The notes beneath the pieces are model-generated. The model worked only from the letters and a program-made list of their open reading frames with translations. It did not search any database and was not told where the DNA came from. Below are positions 1-12,130 of a DNA stretch of 64,000 nucleotides, in pieces. Made by a program: the position numbers and the translations under genes. Source of the stretch: Monocercomonoides exilis (lineage: Eukaryota > Preaxostyla > Oxymonadida > Polymastigidae); the NCBI GenBank assembly GCA_001643675.2, contig LSRY02000021.1, positions 1 to 64,000 on the forward strand. The letters are read 5' to 3'. Numbering within the stretch: the first letter of the stretch is position 1; each line of letters opens with the position of its first letter.

Positions 1-1463
1 AACTGTAATCTAGCTATAAATATTGGGACAATCTTTCGATTAAATAAAGGATATCCAGATCAAAGAAACGTAACTATAATCAAGCAACACAAAAACTGCA
101 ACCCTTATAAAAGAATCCGAATCAGACAAAGAAAAAAAGACAAGTCTCCTTCCTTTATCCAACCAGCCAATTATAAGCCATTCCAATCCCCATGTCACAA
201 GCCATTCCGTTTTTGTGTGTTCCGAAACTTCAATCACAACTGACAAATCCTTCACTTCTGGTAAAGTCGAAAATCTATCTTTTCATACAGCAGAACTGAC
301 CTTCCAAGACAACTTCAATTTGAGTTTGACCCCAAATCAAAATCATCTCAAAAATCCTCTTTCCATATTACATTCAATAAACCCAACCAAAAGAAAGAAA
401 ACAAGTTGCCCCATCTTCTCCCTTTTATATTACCAGAACCCAACGGCTCAACCCTTAGAGCCAATCCTTTTCCCAAGGTTACGGATCTATTTTGCCGAAT
501 TCCCTTACCTACTTTTTTCTAATTGACTAGAGGCTACTCACCTAGAAGACCTGTTGCGGTTATTAGTACGACCGAGTGTGAAAATCAAATTCTAACAAAT
601 AATATCAGTCCCCTGAAGTTTCATGGATCGTTAAACATGCACCAGACCAAATAATACTTGCATCCCTGTATAATGAAATACAAGACCTCAAATACAGTTA
701 AAGGTCTCTTGCGAAATCTAAACTGCATTTTTATTTAGTTGAGGGGCTCTTCCGACTGGGTAACCACTTCTCCGAATAAATCGTTTTCATGGTCACCGCT
801 ATAGCAAGTAACTTATAACTTATAAATTAATTATATAGCTTCATCAGTCGTTAAGAAGAAAAGAAAACTCTTCCCGGGATGTTTACCGATGAGTTCAGGC
901 TTCTTTGCGTTACCGCTTTTGTTCTCCACACATTTTTAGTGTTATTCCAAAACTCTGTTACAAGTCTTGAAACCAAATTTTTCTTTATTATTTCGGTATA
1001 GGAATATTAACCTATTTCCCTTTCGATTTCTATAAATATATCACACTTAACAAAATCTTGCGACTTGTTAAGAATATTTTTAGAAAACAAACGGTATTTA
1101 ACCGATACCTTAGGATCGACTAACCCATGTCTCAATGAGATTCACATGGAACCTTTCTTCACTTCAGTCTTCAAAGTATTACCCCATTTGGGAAGGTCCT
1201 CCCATTTGAATATTTGCTACTACCACCAAGATCAGCACTATCGACCGTTCCATTTGTATTCACATACAAACTTCAAAACTTATTAAAAAAGACCCAACCA
1301 TTCCCTTCCCCGAAAGAAAAGAAAACAGCCAAAGCCCCTTTTATTCCTTTTTGATCGACACGCCCTCCTACATAAGCTATAACTTCCTATCATAGCTTAG
1401 TCATGTATAAGTATCATCGCTATTACATATGCTCCAGCGCCATCCATTTTCAGGGCCAATTCA

Positions 1464-1497
<34 letters not shown>

Positions 1498-1997
1498 ATA
1501 CCAACTTCCATGGCCACCGTCCTGCTGTCAAAATGAATTGACACCTTTTCTGGTATCTATATGAGCATATATTTAGGCACTTTAACATGACGTTCGGTTC
1601 ATCCCGCATCGCCAGTTCTGCTTACCAAAAATGGCCCACTAAGAGCTTATTATTTTTCTCAATCAATATGGGTTTTCTTTTTATTAGTTAATCAAAGTTT
1701 ATCTAAATGATTTTCAAACAACTTTTTCGAGTAGTAGAAAACAAATCCTTATAAAGACTACCGGAGTCCTACGGATGTTTAGGGTTTTCTTAAAATGCAA
1801 ACCAAAACAATCAGCACGTCCAGACTCCTTAAAATAGCATTCTACAAGCCTTCTTACCAGCTTCATCAATAGAACACTAAAAGATTACCTTGCCAATTTA
1901 GAGTTTGAGAATAGGTTGAAGAAATTATTTCTCCAAGACCTCTAATCATTCGCTTTACCTGACAAAACATTCTTTCATTATAAGCTCCTGCTATCCG

Positions 1998-2036
<39 letters not shown>

Positions 2037-3303
2037 GAGTCTTTCGCCCCTATACCCAAATTTGACGAACGAGTTGCACGTCAGTATCGCTACGAGCTTC
2101 CATCAGAGTTTCCTCTGACTTCACCCTGATTCAGGCATAGTTCACCATCTTTCGGGTCCTAGCAGATATGCTATAACTCAAACCATAAGAAAAGCAGCCT
2201 GGTTTTACCCAAAAACTACCTTTTAACAAAAACTTTATGGTTGGTCAATGTTGCCAGGATCTCCACCAAAAGGATTTACCCTCTCGGCGAATAACCCCTT
2301 CACATTTAAGGGCTTTCCAAATAATCCCCTTCACTTTCATTACGCATCCCTGGGTTTTATCCACCCGAATACTCGCATATCTGATAGACTCCTTGGTCCG
2401 TGTTTCAAGACGGGGCGATATAAAGCTGCATCAACAAAGTCAATTCTTCTTATTTGGAATAGGAAATCGATATTAGAATCGCCATATTTAAGATCAATTA
2501 GTTCACTAATAAATAAGACAATATTACCATTTATTCTTAATTCAATATAATCAAGGCGAGCTTAACCAATCGAAACAAATCTTTTAAAAACCAAATATGA
2601 TGAAAAAGAAAACAAGTTTCCTTTCTCAACTCATCTGATTTAATTAAAAATTTGGAATAAATTGAAAAATATCATCCCAGAACTAATATATGTAAACTCT
2701 GGTATTCTCGATATTTCCATCCCGTATCTGATATCTTTAACCAATCCATATTCTCAGATACTTATTACAAAGTATTCTATCCCTGTATCGAATCCAATAG
2801 GTAAGTCTTGCTTCAGGATTATAACAGAATAGGAAATCATCAAGTTTAATAAAAAACCTGACAATATTCAATAATGTCTATTCCCACCTTTCCTCCTATG
2901 TGGATTTCGGTTATTATCAAAACTATAGAATACCATTGACCGCATTCTTATGTTTAACATTCATCCATAATTCCCAAGGGGAACTATGAAGAGAAGGGAA
3001 ATGATGCTATCCTGAGCAAAGTGGTTCGGCTATTACACCTTTCTTTTATATCCTTATAAGCACGGGTTTATATCAGATATCAATAACAATTATAAATTAC
3101 TATTCATATGTATCCCCGACTTTACAGTTAAGCTTACAAGTCACTCAGGCCACAATACACCAACCCTCTAGTATTCCATGTCCATAAGAAAATAATTTAA
3201 TTATATTAATAAAAAACATCTCTGCACTTTCTAAATTTTATATCGCTTGTCCTTTTGGCAGTTTCAAGCACTACTTTCATTCTCTTTTCAAAGTTCTTTT
3301 CAT

Positions 3304-3337
<34 letters not shown>

Positions 3338-3840
3338 TTGTCAATATTTAGCCTTGGATGAAGCTTACCACCCAATTAGGGTTGCAATCTCAAACAACCC
3401 GACTCTATGATTGTAATGTCCAACCGTGACATTTAAACCAAAAAAGCCATGACAAGTTTGACCCTGCCACATCTTCCTTCAGTAGGAATCGAGATCTACT
3501 TTTTACTATATAAACGGGGCTATTACCCTCTCCGGCATTCCTTTCCAAAAACAAAAATAGAAATTTTGATCTCTAAATCATATTCCCGTCACTGACATTA
3601 ATCTCTCAGAGTTTGACCCCCAAGAGAAATTACATCTTTAAAGTACAACTCTTATTACTTTCTATCAATTGTCAGCCAAGTCAAAAGTTGCCTTCCTTCT
3701 CAACTAACTCATAATAAGATTTTAACTTTGGGCTTTTCCTTCTTCCCTCGCAGGTACTAAAGGAATCCTCGTTAGTTTCTTTTCCTCCGCTTATTAAGAT
3801 GCTTCAGTTCAGCGGGTAATCTTGCTTGATATTTCAGATT
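1..3840 (-). rRNA. Large subunit (28S) rRNA, 3' end outside window
   Basis: The complement reads as LSU rRNA. Its 5' end near 3840 contains the conserved block before ACCCGCTGAACT (3785-3835). The universal stretch with GAACTATGCCTGA and CGAACCATCTAGTAGCTGG lies at about 2010-2170. The block equivalent to AGGTCTCCAAGGTGAACAGCCTCTAG of yeast 25S lies at 525-560. The sarcin-ricin loop is not in the window, so the 3' part lies to the left. Conserved blocks are separated by AT-rich expansion segments; the CCGAAAGATGGTGAACTATGCC block sits about 1.7 kb from the 5' end, against roughly 0.8 kb in yeast. The 5' boundary is approximate. ORFs predicted inside it are not genes. Confidence 0.95.
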
Positions 3841-4060
3841 GATATTATATAAAACCTTTTCTTTCTCATCATTCATTTAATATTAAAACTTATATTAATA
3901 TTTCAATATTATTTTAATATTAAAATTTCTTTGAAAAAGAAATTATTATTATTAATAATAATTAAAGATTATATTTTCTTAATAGAAAATTTAATCTCAG
4001 ATAATATAAAACAAATCTATTTTGATTTAAATAGATTTATAATAAATTTATAACCAATTC
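3841..4060 (-). other. Internal transcribed spacer 2 (ITS2)
   Basis: Very AT-rich spacer between the 5.8S and LSU sequences on the minus strand. It contains alternating ATTAATATT-type runs that can pair with each other. It is placed only by its position between recognised rRNA blocks, and its exact ends are uncertain by some tens of bases. Confidence 0.85.
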
Positions 4061-4217
4061 TGAAACAAGCATGGTCCCTCAATTATAGAAATAACTGAGA
4101 AACCGCAATATGCGTTCAAAATTTTGATGACTCGTAGATTTCTGCGATTCGCATTAGCTATCGCGCTTTGCTGCGTTCTTCATCGATACAAGAGCCAAGA
4201 TATCCACTGCCAAAAGT
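4061..4217 (-). rRNA. 5.8S rRNA
   Basis: The complement contains the nearly invariant 5.8S core: GGATATCTTGGCTC, then GATGAAGAACGCAGC, then TGCGAATCGCAG with a GAACGCA block near the 3' end. About 157 nt is assumed from the usual size; the first recognisable base is near 4217 and the 3' end is approximate. It lies between ITS1 and ITS2 in the standard eukaryotic order 18S-5.8S-28S, transcribed leftwards. Confidence 0.95.
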
Positions 4218-4332
4218 TTTTAATTTTTCTTTAATTAAAAAACTTTTATTTATAATAATATCGTTATCTAATTATTGCATCCATCAAATTTATATTTATT
4301 TATTTGTATTGTTTTTGATTTTATTAATTAAA

Positions 4333-4335
<3 letters not shown>
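4218..4335 (-). other. Internal transcribed spacer 1 (ITS1)
   Basis: Short AT-rich spacer of about 118 bp between the SSU 3' end (GGATCATTA, complement at 4336-4344) and the 5.8S 5' end. No conserved content was seen. Confidence 0.85.
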
Positions 4336-4396
<61 letters not shown>

Positions 4397-4478
4397 AATA
4401 AGATTTACTGTCCTTCTAATTAAATCCTAGAGAATCGAAACCCTCACAAGATCCAACAATCCAGACATTTCATCTGAT

Positions 4479-4528
<50 letters not shown>

Positions 4529-5708
4529 ATCAGCGCAATCTGATGAATTGCACTTACTAGGTATTCCTCGTTCATGATCCAAAATTACAAAGATCAATCC
4601 CCATCACGATAAAGTTTCAAAAGATTACCCAATCCTTTCGGATAAGGGAATTGCATGTGTTAAAAAATAGCATCCCCTTTCAAAGCCCCGATTAAGAAGC
4701 CCTGAAATAAAAAACACTATTTTTTGATTTAACACACCCAAAAACAACTTGTTGACTTTATCAGTGTAGCGCGCGTGCGGCCCAGAACATCTAAGGGCAT
4801 CACAGACCTGTTATTGCCTCATGCTTCCCCATGTGCAACCATGGTAGTCCCTCTAAGTAGGTTCGAATATAGATCCAGAGCCCCATTAGCCTTCCACCAC
4901 AACCCCGTGAAGAGCCATGATGAAATTAATTAACTAAAAGAGAATTACAATCCATATCGAAATATTTTAATGATAATTTCAATAACTCACTTCCAAAACA
5001 AACTTCTTCCAAACAGCCGAAACTGCTCAAAACAAATTCATCCTGAAAGCTTAATGAGCTATCTCAAAATATATATTTCAATATTAACCATTAAAAGATC
5101 TCAGACAACTTCCCGACTTTCTCAACAATCCTCCCGAGAGAGAGAACTATTAAGAAAAAAATCGGAAAGCCACCTTACAGACACTTTTCAAAATTATCAC
5201 CCTATTTAGCAGGTTGAGGTCTCGTTCGTTATCGGAATTAACCAGACAAATCACTCCACCAACTAAGAACGACCATGCACCACCACCCACGGAATCAAGA
5301 AAGAACTATCAATCTGTCAATCCTTCCCGTGTCTGGACCTGGTAAGTTTCCCCGTGTTGAGTCAAATTAAGCCGCAGGCTCCACACCTGGTGGTGCCCTT
5401 CCGTCAATTTCTTTAAGTTTCAGACTTGCGACCATACTCCCCCAGAACCCAGAGACTTAATCGATTTCTCTAAAGGTGCTGATGGGGCTTAAAAACAAAA
5501 AAACAAAGACAAATAACCGAAGTTACCTCTTTCATTTTTTTGTTATAATTTTAAAAGCAAACTCACTTCACAATTTCTTGTGATAAATTCCACCTATCCC
5601 GAAAGATAGAAATTGGAAAAGCGAATTAAAAAATAAATTCCCTCCAATCCCTAGTTGGCATCGTTTATAGTTAAGACTAGAGCGGTTTCTGATCGCCTTC
5701 GATCCCCT

Positions 5709-5742
<34 letters not shown>

Positions 5743-7326
5743 TAAATGCTTTCGCACTTGTTTGTCTTGCATAAATCCAAGAATTCCACCTCTGACTATG
5801 CAATACAGATACCCCCAACTGTCCCTCTTAATCATTACACCTGTTTCAAAAACCAATAAAACTCAAATCGATAAACAATAACAAAAAGAACAAGTTCAAT
5901 CTTCTTATTGTTTAAGACTCGAATGTGTTTGATAACAAAAAATAAATAAGTTTCCTTATTATTTTTCATTATCAAATTTAAAACACATCAGGTGTCTTAT
6001 TTTATTATTCCATGCTAATGTGTTCAGTAGCGAATTTCTTTCATTACAAAAAAACGCCTGCTTTGAACACTCCATTTTCTTCAAAGTAAACTCTCCGAAA
6101 TTTTCCTCTTCTTTGACAAAGAGAAACGATTAATATAAATCAACATTTAAGTGATATATTAATAATTTCGAAAACATTTACCCCTTTTTGAAAAGCCACA
6201 AGGACTTCTCCAAAAGGGATTCGAGGTTATTCAAATTCAAGGCAAGCATAAGATAAATGAAAGATACTGAATCAATCAAACAACAAGAAATAAATCTTGA
6301 TGCAAGATTAAAAACAATACCATGATTTTCAAATATCCCCTCATTAATACCCTCCAATCACTTCACTTCCAAATTAAATCAACCCGAAAGCTAATTTAAT
6401 AAGAAAAATGAAGCAGGACTAAGTATAGAGAAACATCTCGCCCCCTCGAACAATTAAAAACTCCAAAATCCAACTACGAGCTTTTTAACTGCAGCAATTT
6501 TAGTATACACTATTAGAGCTGGAATTACCGCGGCTGCTGGCACCAGACTTGCCCTCTAATTGTTTCTCTTTCAAGCATTTACATTGAAACCATTCCAATA
6601 GCAGAATACCATTAGATACCCCGCTTTGTTATTTTTTGTCACTACCTCCCCATATACGTCATTGATTGGGATTGGGTAATTTGCGCGCCTGCTGCCTTCC
6701 TTGGAAGTGGTAGCCATCTCTCAGGCTCCCTCTCCGGAATCGAACCCTAATTCTCCGTTACCCGTCAATACCATGGTAGGCCTCTATCCTACCATCATCA
6801 GTTGATAGGTCAGAAATTTCAATGACACATTGCCAAGACGATGGGCTCTTAACCCACCCTGGCAATTCGACATTTATCATGAATCACCATTATCTTTCAC
6901 AATGGACACATATCATTACACCCCTTGCGAGGCTTCAAACATGTGCCGAAATAAGTTTTTGATCCATATAGAATCAAACATTTAAACTATTCCTAATGGT
7001 TTTCGATCTAATAAATACAATCCTTCCCCAAAGGGTGTCTCATTGCTGAAACACCCTTAGTCGGATCTTTTTCAAACCCACCCTTCTTTCCATTCCGAAA
7101 AACAAAAAGAAAAATGAATTCTCGCATGTATTAGCTCTAGAATTACTACGGCTATCCATGTAGTAAATTATATTTCTATTCAAAATATAACATTGTCATT
7201 GTCAAATAAATTATAACTGTTGTAATGAGCCATTCGCAGTTTCATAAATACAAGTTATTTATACTGACACATGCATGGCTTAATCTTTGAGACAAGCATA
7301 TGACTACTGGCAGAATCGACCAGATA
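4336..7326 (-). rRNA. Small subunit (18S) rRNA, expanded to about 3.0 kb
   Basis: Both ends are clear on the complement: the 5' end reads TCTGGTCGATTCTGCCAGTA near 7326, and the 3' end carries CCTGCGGAAGGATCATTA near 4336. Universal blocks are present, including TACACACCGCCCGTC (4500), the 530-loop block GCCAGCAGCCGCGGTAATTC (about 6520) and the CAGCAGGCGCGC block (6690). The length of about 2,990 nt compares with about 1.8 kb typically. The extra sequence is AT-rich and lies in variable regions at roughly 4640-4760, 4920-5210, 5490-5640 and 5840-6240, not in one intron-like block. Many divergent excavates and amoebae have such expansions. Confidence 0.95.
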
Positions 7327-8879
7327 CATTTATATATAGAAAAAAACATTAACTAAAATTTTTCATTCAACTAATGTCTTTTTCTAATATAAAATAATAT
7401 ATATCATATTGTTTTGTTAAAGACAACATAATATAGTATTTTAGTCATAATTATTAAAACATCACCATTCACAAAGATGATGATGTTTTAAGAATAGACA
7501 CTATATTTTCCCTTCTCAAATATTAACACATTATTTTCTTTCAGATAAACTTAATAACTGATTTTATAGTTATTGAGCCATCCAATCATAATCATTAATA
7601 TTTGTATTATCACAATGTAATCTCAATATCAAAACACTTTTCTCATCATCATCAAAAAGAAGATAATAATATAAAAAGCTCTGATAGATCATTACAATAT
7701 GATTTTTCATTCGCAACTTACAATTATATTTTCACCTTTTGAAAAAGTGGCAAATAATTGTAACAGTTCAAATACTCTCAACAAATAGAAACATGACATT
7801 TATGTCTTCAAACAAACAGAGAAACTGTTCATTTTGATTTCATCATTGTCACATTCTATCTCTCGATAGTCAAATCCAACCCCCACATATTAGGCAACCA
7901 AACCCAATAGTTACTATGTGCAATAACAATCCATCTGAACTTAATCAATGATATACACATATACATATCGACCACACCAGACATATAGACAAGGTCTCGA
8001 CTTCATGAAGTACTCTTTTCTACAATATTCAAACAAGTCAACATACATGTATTTCCACGAACAAAAACACCCCAAACACTTTCACACAAATCCCCACATT
8101 GTTGCTTTTCTAAAATCAAGCAGTTCTCCAAGATGGATTCATTGCATCCAACTCAAACTACTTCACCCCACATAACCATATACTATACTGCCTCACAACA
8201 CACATTCACTACTAGCATAGCACTCTCTCACAACAACTTTTCAGACTAATCGATTTTATTAGAGCCATTTTTATCTCTTCATCCAACATTTTTACACATC
8301 AGACTCAAAGATTCAAACAACTCACTTTATTATTCGACCCATCTGATCAGCCATTGCTACCAGAAGATGTTTTCATAAAACATGTATTGTGATGCCCTTA
8401 TATACAATCACATGTTGCTTTTCGTTCTTATCAGACCCAACAAACCCACCCTTTTGAACCACCTTCATTTATACTTCACACTCAGTGAGTTTCTGTATAA
8501 TCATGCAAAGGTATTTCATTCAAAGAGACACATACATATTATTCCCATTCAAATACCATATACTATCTTCCTTAACATACAAAGCCTACCCACCTATTTG
8601 CTATACATATGACATAATACTATATACATATATATACAATAGACCACTATTACACAATGCCTCAGTCTAATAGACAGCCCCCTATACAAAATTTTTCATT
8701 CAAAATCCACTTTTTTCCCTATGGAGTTTCATATACAAGTCACACTTCTATACTAACCCCATATCACATAAGCCCTGGCTCAGACTATCCTCACCAGACA
8801 ACTTTTGTCGAAAAAAAAATGAAGTCAGAAAAAAAATTTTTTCGGGGGGTGTCCCCCTAAGTATACTTCCGTAAAAATC
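7327..8879. other. Spacer upstream of SSU rRNA (ETS/IGS), no gene seen
   Basis: AT-rich plus-strand pyrimidine-biased sequence immediately 5' of the SSU gene as transcribed (minus strand). It should contain the 5' ETS and perhaps the RNA polymerase I promoter, but I see no recognisable promoter element. Overlapping small ORFs at 7948-8860 have no domain-like composition and look fortuitous. A short G/C run capable of pairing (GGGGGTGTCCCCC) lies near 8844. Confidence 0.6.
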
Positions 8880-9125
8880 CCCGACAGCCCGCACCCCGAA
8901 CACCATCTTTTCCAAAAAACTCATAGACTCAATTACACTACGCCCAGGTTTTCGCGTTTTTTTCCCTTTTTCATACTAGAATTACACTACGAAAACGACC
9001 TCATCGAAAAACCTGCTTTGATACTAAAAAATCTCAAAATTACACTACGCCACGAAAACCTCGGCCTAGTGAAAATGCCCAAAAATGATACTAGAAAAAT
9101 ACTCAATGAAAAATTTTAGTATCCT
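8880..9125 (+). repeat. Left arm of imperfect terminal inverted repeat
   Basis: This segment (CATCTTTTCCAAAAAACTCA at 8904, AAAACCTGCTTTGATACTA near 9017) recurs inverted at 10980-11300. The complement of the second string, TAGTATCAAAGCAGGTTTT, is at about 11163. Both arms also share TTACACTACG and TAGTATCAAA sub-repeats. Identity is imperfect, with internal rearrangement. Arms enclose about 1.9 kb of modular repeat DNA without a coding ORF. Confidence 0.7.
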
Positions 9126-10979
9126 TCCATAGTGTTTCTTGGGATGGGGACACACCAAAGCCTTGCCACTACCACACCACCTTGTGTATGCCCTCGCTGC
9201 CTTTCATCTGGTTTTTTTGTTCCAGCCTTCCAGCTCTTAAGCCTGGCCCGCTATGGCCTCTTCAATGTTTCCATAGGAAATGCCCCTATGAAACCTCACT
9301 TTTTCTCACACTGCTGCTGGAGCAGCCAGAGGAGTGGAGTGGAATGCCTATGGAAACGTAGCGGCAGAGCATACGCACAAACTCATACCATCAGCTAGCC
9401 TGTAAGTTATGACCGATAAAAAGATACAAGGGTTGGAAGACAAGGGGGTCCTATATGAAAAAGTGGAAAATCATACAAAAATGTTAGTATATTGAGTATA
9501 GTGAAAAGGGGATAAGAGCAGTGGGAATAGTAGTGGGATAGTTGGATAGAGTGAGTGAGGAGCTAGACCCTCTATGGCATTTAGAACTTTCCAGCTCTTA
9601 AGCCTGGCAAGCTACAAGGGCAGGAACACAAGGGGGTTTGAGTCAACTTTCCCTATGAAAAGTGAGTATAATGGCTGCAGTGGATTACACAGGCAGGGCA
9701 TAGACACTGGATGTGTGCCATATTGTGGGCACAGTGTGTAGTCACATTGCAGTGATATCAGCTTGGCTGTAAGTTATGACCAGTAAAAAGATATGAGAGT
9801 GGGAACACAGGGGAGGTCAGTCACTTTTTCTATGAAAAGTTCATGTATTTTGCCTATGGCTCCTAGGCAAATAGACTGACCCTGTTGGATCCTTCACCAA
9901 TGGATAGAGGGAGAGTATAGCTAGACCCTCTATAACATTTTCGAGTCTCGCACTCTCAAGCCTGAGGCACTACAAGGGTTGGAACATAAGGGGTCCCAGT
10001 CAATATTTCCTCTCAATGAAAATTTCTCATAGGAAGAATTGTAGTATATTGAGTGTGGTGGCAAGGGATTACATAGGAGGCCAACGGGAATACTGCCATT
10101 GGCTAGGCACAGTGTGCAGCTAGACCCTCTATAACATTTATAACTTTCCAGCTCTTAACCCTGTGGAGCTATGATCCAACAAACATAAGGGGGTCCTAGT
10201 ATAGAATTTCATTGATAAGGAGTTTTTCATAGGAAGGATACTAGTATATCGACCATAGATATAAGGGAAGTTGAGGAGTGGCAATGGCGATAGCACCAAT
10301 GGATAGAGCAAGTGTGGAGCGAGTTTCCCTATGGCATCGAGAACTTTCCCAAATTCCTGTGTGATTCGCTACAGGCCAGCCAATGAGGGGGGTCCAAGTC
10401 ACTCAAAAAGTCAATGGAAAATACTCACTTTTTCTGGCACTGCCCTTGGCCCAGCCACAGCCCACCAGCCGAATGTGTGCCACATTGTACCTGCAGGGCA
10501 TGCCCACCCCACAGCACCATTGGCATGTCTGTAAGTTATGACCGATCAAAAGATATGGCTCGTTGAAGCCAAGGGGTCCCCTTTGAAAAATGAACCTTTT
10601 TCATTCAAAGATGTTAGTATATTGAGTATAGTGAAAAGGCATATAGACCGAGGGCTAAGATGTTACTACCGTTGGATACTCCAAGAGCACAGCCACTTGC
10701 CCTATGGCATCTAGAACTTTCCAGCTCTTAAAGGTAATTCCCTATGACCCATGGAATATACAGGGTCCATAGCATAAAATATCACTGTGAAAGGGTTTTT
10801 CATAGGAAAGATATGAGTATTTGGTGTGTAACTTCAGGGCAACTCAACTGAGCCTAATGAGATTACCACCATTGTGTAGAGCGAGTGTGCAGCGAGACCC
10901 TCTATGGCAACGAGAAGTTTCGCTGACTTGCCCCTGAGGCGCTATGAGTCTGTGAACATGGGGGGTCCACAGTGTATTT
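9126..10979. repeat. Modular repeat block between the inverted arms
   Basis: The same plus-strand phrases recur with variation. GTTATGACC followed by an A-rich run and AGATA occurs near 9404, 9768 and 10528. CTTTCCAGCTCTTAA occurs near 9229, 9588, 10145 and 10713. CCCTCTAT(A/G)(G/A)CAT occurs near 9570, 9925, 10130 and 10895. AGGGGGTCC-type blocks also recur. Spacing is irregular, several hundred bases, so this is not a clean tandem satellite. No ORF looks coding. It could be the interior of a non-autonomous transposon or degenerate subtelomere-like repeat. Confidence 0.65.
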
Positions 10980-11300
10980 TTCATAGAGAAATTTCATAGA
11001 CAAAATTTTCTAGTATCAAAAACCTCGAAATACACTACGCCGAGGTTTTCGAAGTGTAGTGTAATTTGGTCACTTTTCCTAGGAGCTCAAATTTCTAGTA
11101 TCAAATTCATCCTTATTACACTACGCCACGAAAACATCGGTGTAGTGTAATTTTCCACTTTTTTAGTATCAAAGCAGGTTTTTCAGACATCCCATTTTCA
11201 TAGTGTATTTCTAGTATCAAAAGTCACAAAAATCGAGGAAACCTGAGTGTAGTAAAGTTGAGTCTATGAGTTTTTCGAAAAAGATGGATTTTCTGGTCTG
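10980..11300 (-). repeat. Right arm of imperfect terminal inverted repeat
   Basis: Inverted partner of 8880-9125. The run AGTCTATGAGTTTTTCGAAAAAGATGG at 11261-11287 is the near-complement of 8904-8930. A local palindrome built on ACACTACGCCGAGGTTTTCG and GTGTAGTG lies at 11030-11065, so the arm can also fold on itself. Confidence 0.7.
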
Positions 11301-12130
11301 GGCACCCGGGGTCATTTACCATATTTGAGGTTTTTTCAATGAAAGTGACTGAACAAAACCCAGTGCACAGCCCACCCAGCCGGCCCAGCCCACAGCCCAC
11401 AAACCAGACCCCGCCCACTGCACAGCCCTGGTCCCCCGCTGCACCGTCACTTTTGTTTCTGGAGCTCTCCCTCCAACACCTGAGGAGATACGTTCGTTGA
11501 AAGAGAGGGGGTACCTCAATGGCTGGCCCAGTCATTTTTCACTCACTTTTTCTCACACCACCGCTCAGCCAGCCAGCCCAGCCACACTCCCACCACCCAG
11601 CCTTGTAGCCACTGCCCACACGCCCACTCTGCCCACATCAGCTTAGCTGTAAGTTATGACCGATAAAAAGATACAAGGGTTGGAAGGCAGTTTTCCAGTC
11701 TGTTTTCCCAGTGAAAAAAGTGAGTGTCTGACCCACCCAGCCAGAAGGATACACAGGCGCCCAGCAGCACCCTGCCCAGCGTGCAGCCACAGTCTGTGCG
11801 CACACTGTCACTTTTGTTTCTGGAGCTCTGGCTCCAACATTTGAGTTTCTATAACCACCGGAACATTGTACCCTCAGTCACCTTTTCTGACTGGGGAAAT
11901 ACAGTATATGTCAAATAGAGCCAGGCCAAGCCACAGGGCCTGCTCAGCCATAGGCCCAGCACAAAGCCCGCCTCACTCGCTACTTGCCCTGTGGCCTTTG
12001 CTAGCCCCGCCCATCAGCCCTTCCACAGATATCCTCCACTCAACCCCCTTTTCAGTCAAACTCAAATTGAGTCTGTGAGTTTTTCGAAAAAGATGGCACT
12101 TCGAGGTCGGGCAGTCAATATCACATAGAA
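11301..12130. repeat. Further repeat modules and a third copy of the arm end
   Basis: The module phrase GTTATGACCGATAAAAAGA returns at 11647 in the same orientation as the inner block. At 12065-12108 the arm terminus returns (GAGTCTGTGAGTTTTTCGAA then AAGATGG), in the same orientation as the right arm. This part is richer in CCCAGCC and CACAGCCC runs than its surroundings. No coding ORF is supported. Confidence 0.55.

Noticed and set aside
7948-8860. Cluster of plus-strand ORFs of 60-76 codons
   Set aside because: Composition follows the pyrimidine-rich spacer, frames overlap, and no protein-like pattern is seen.
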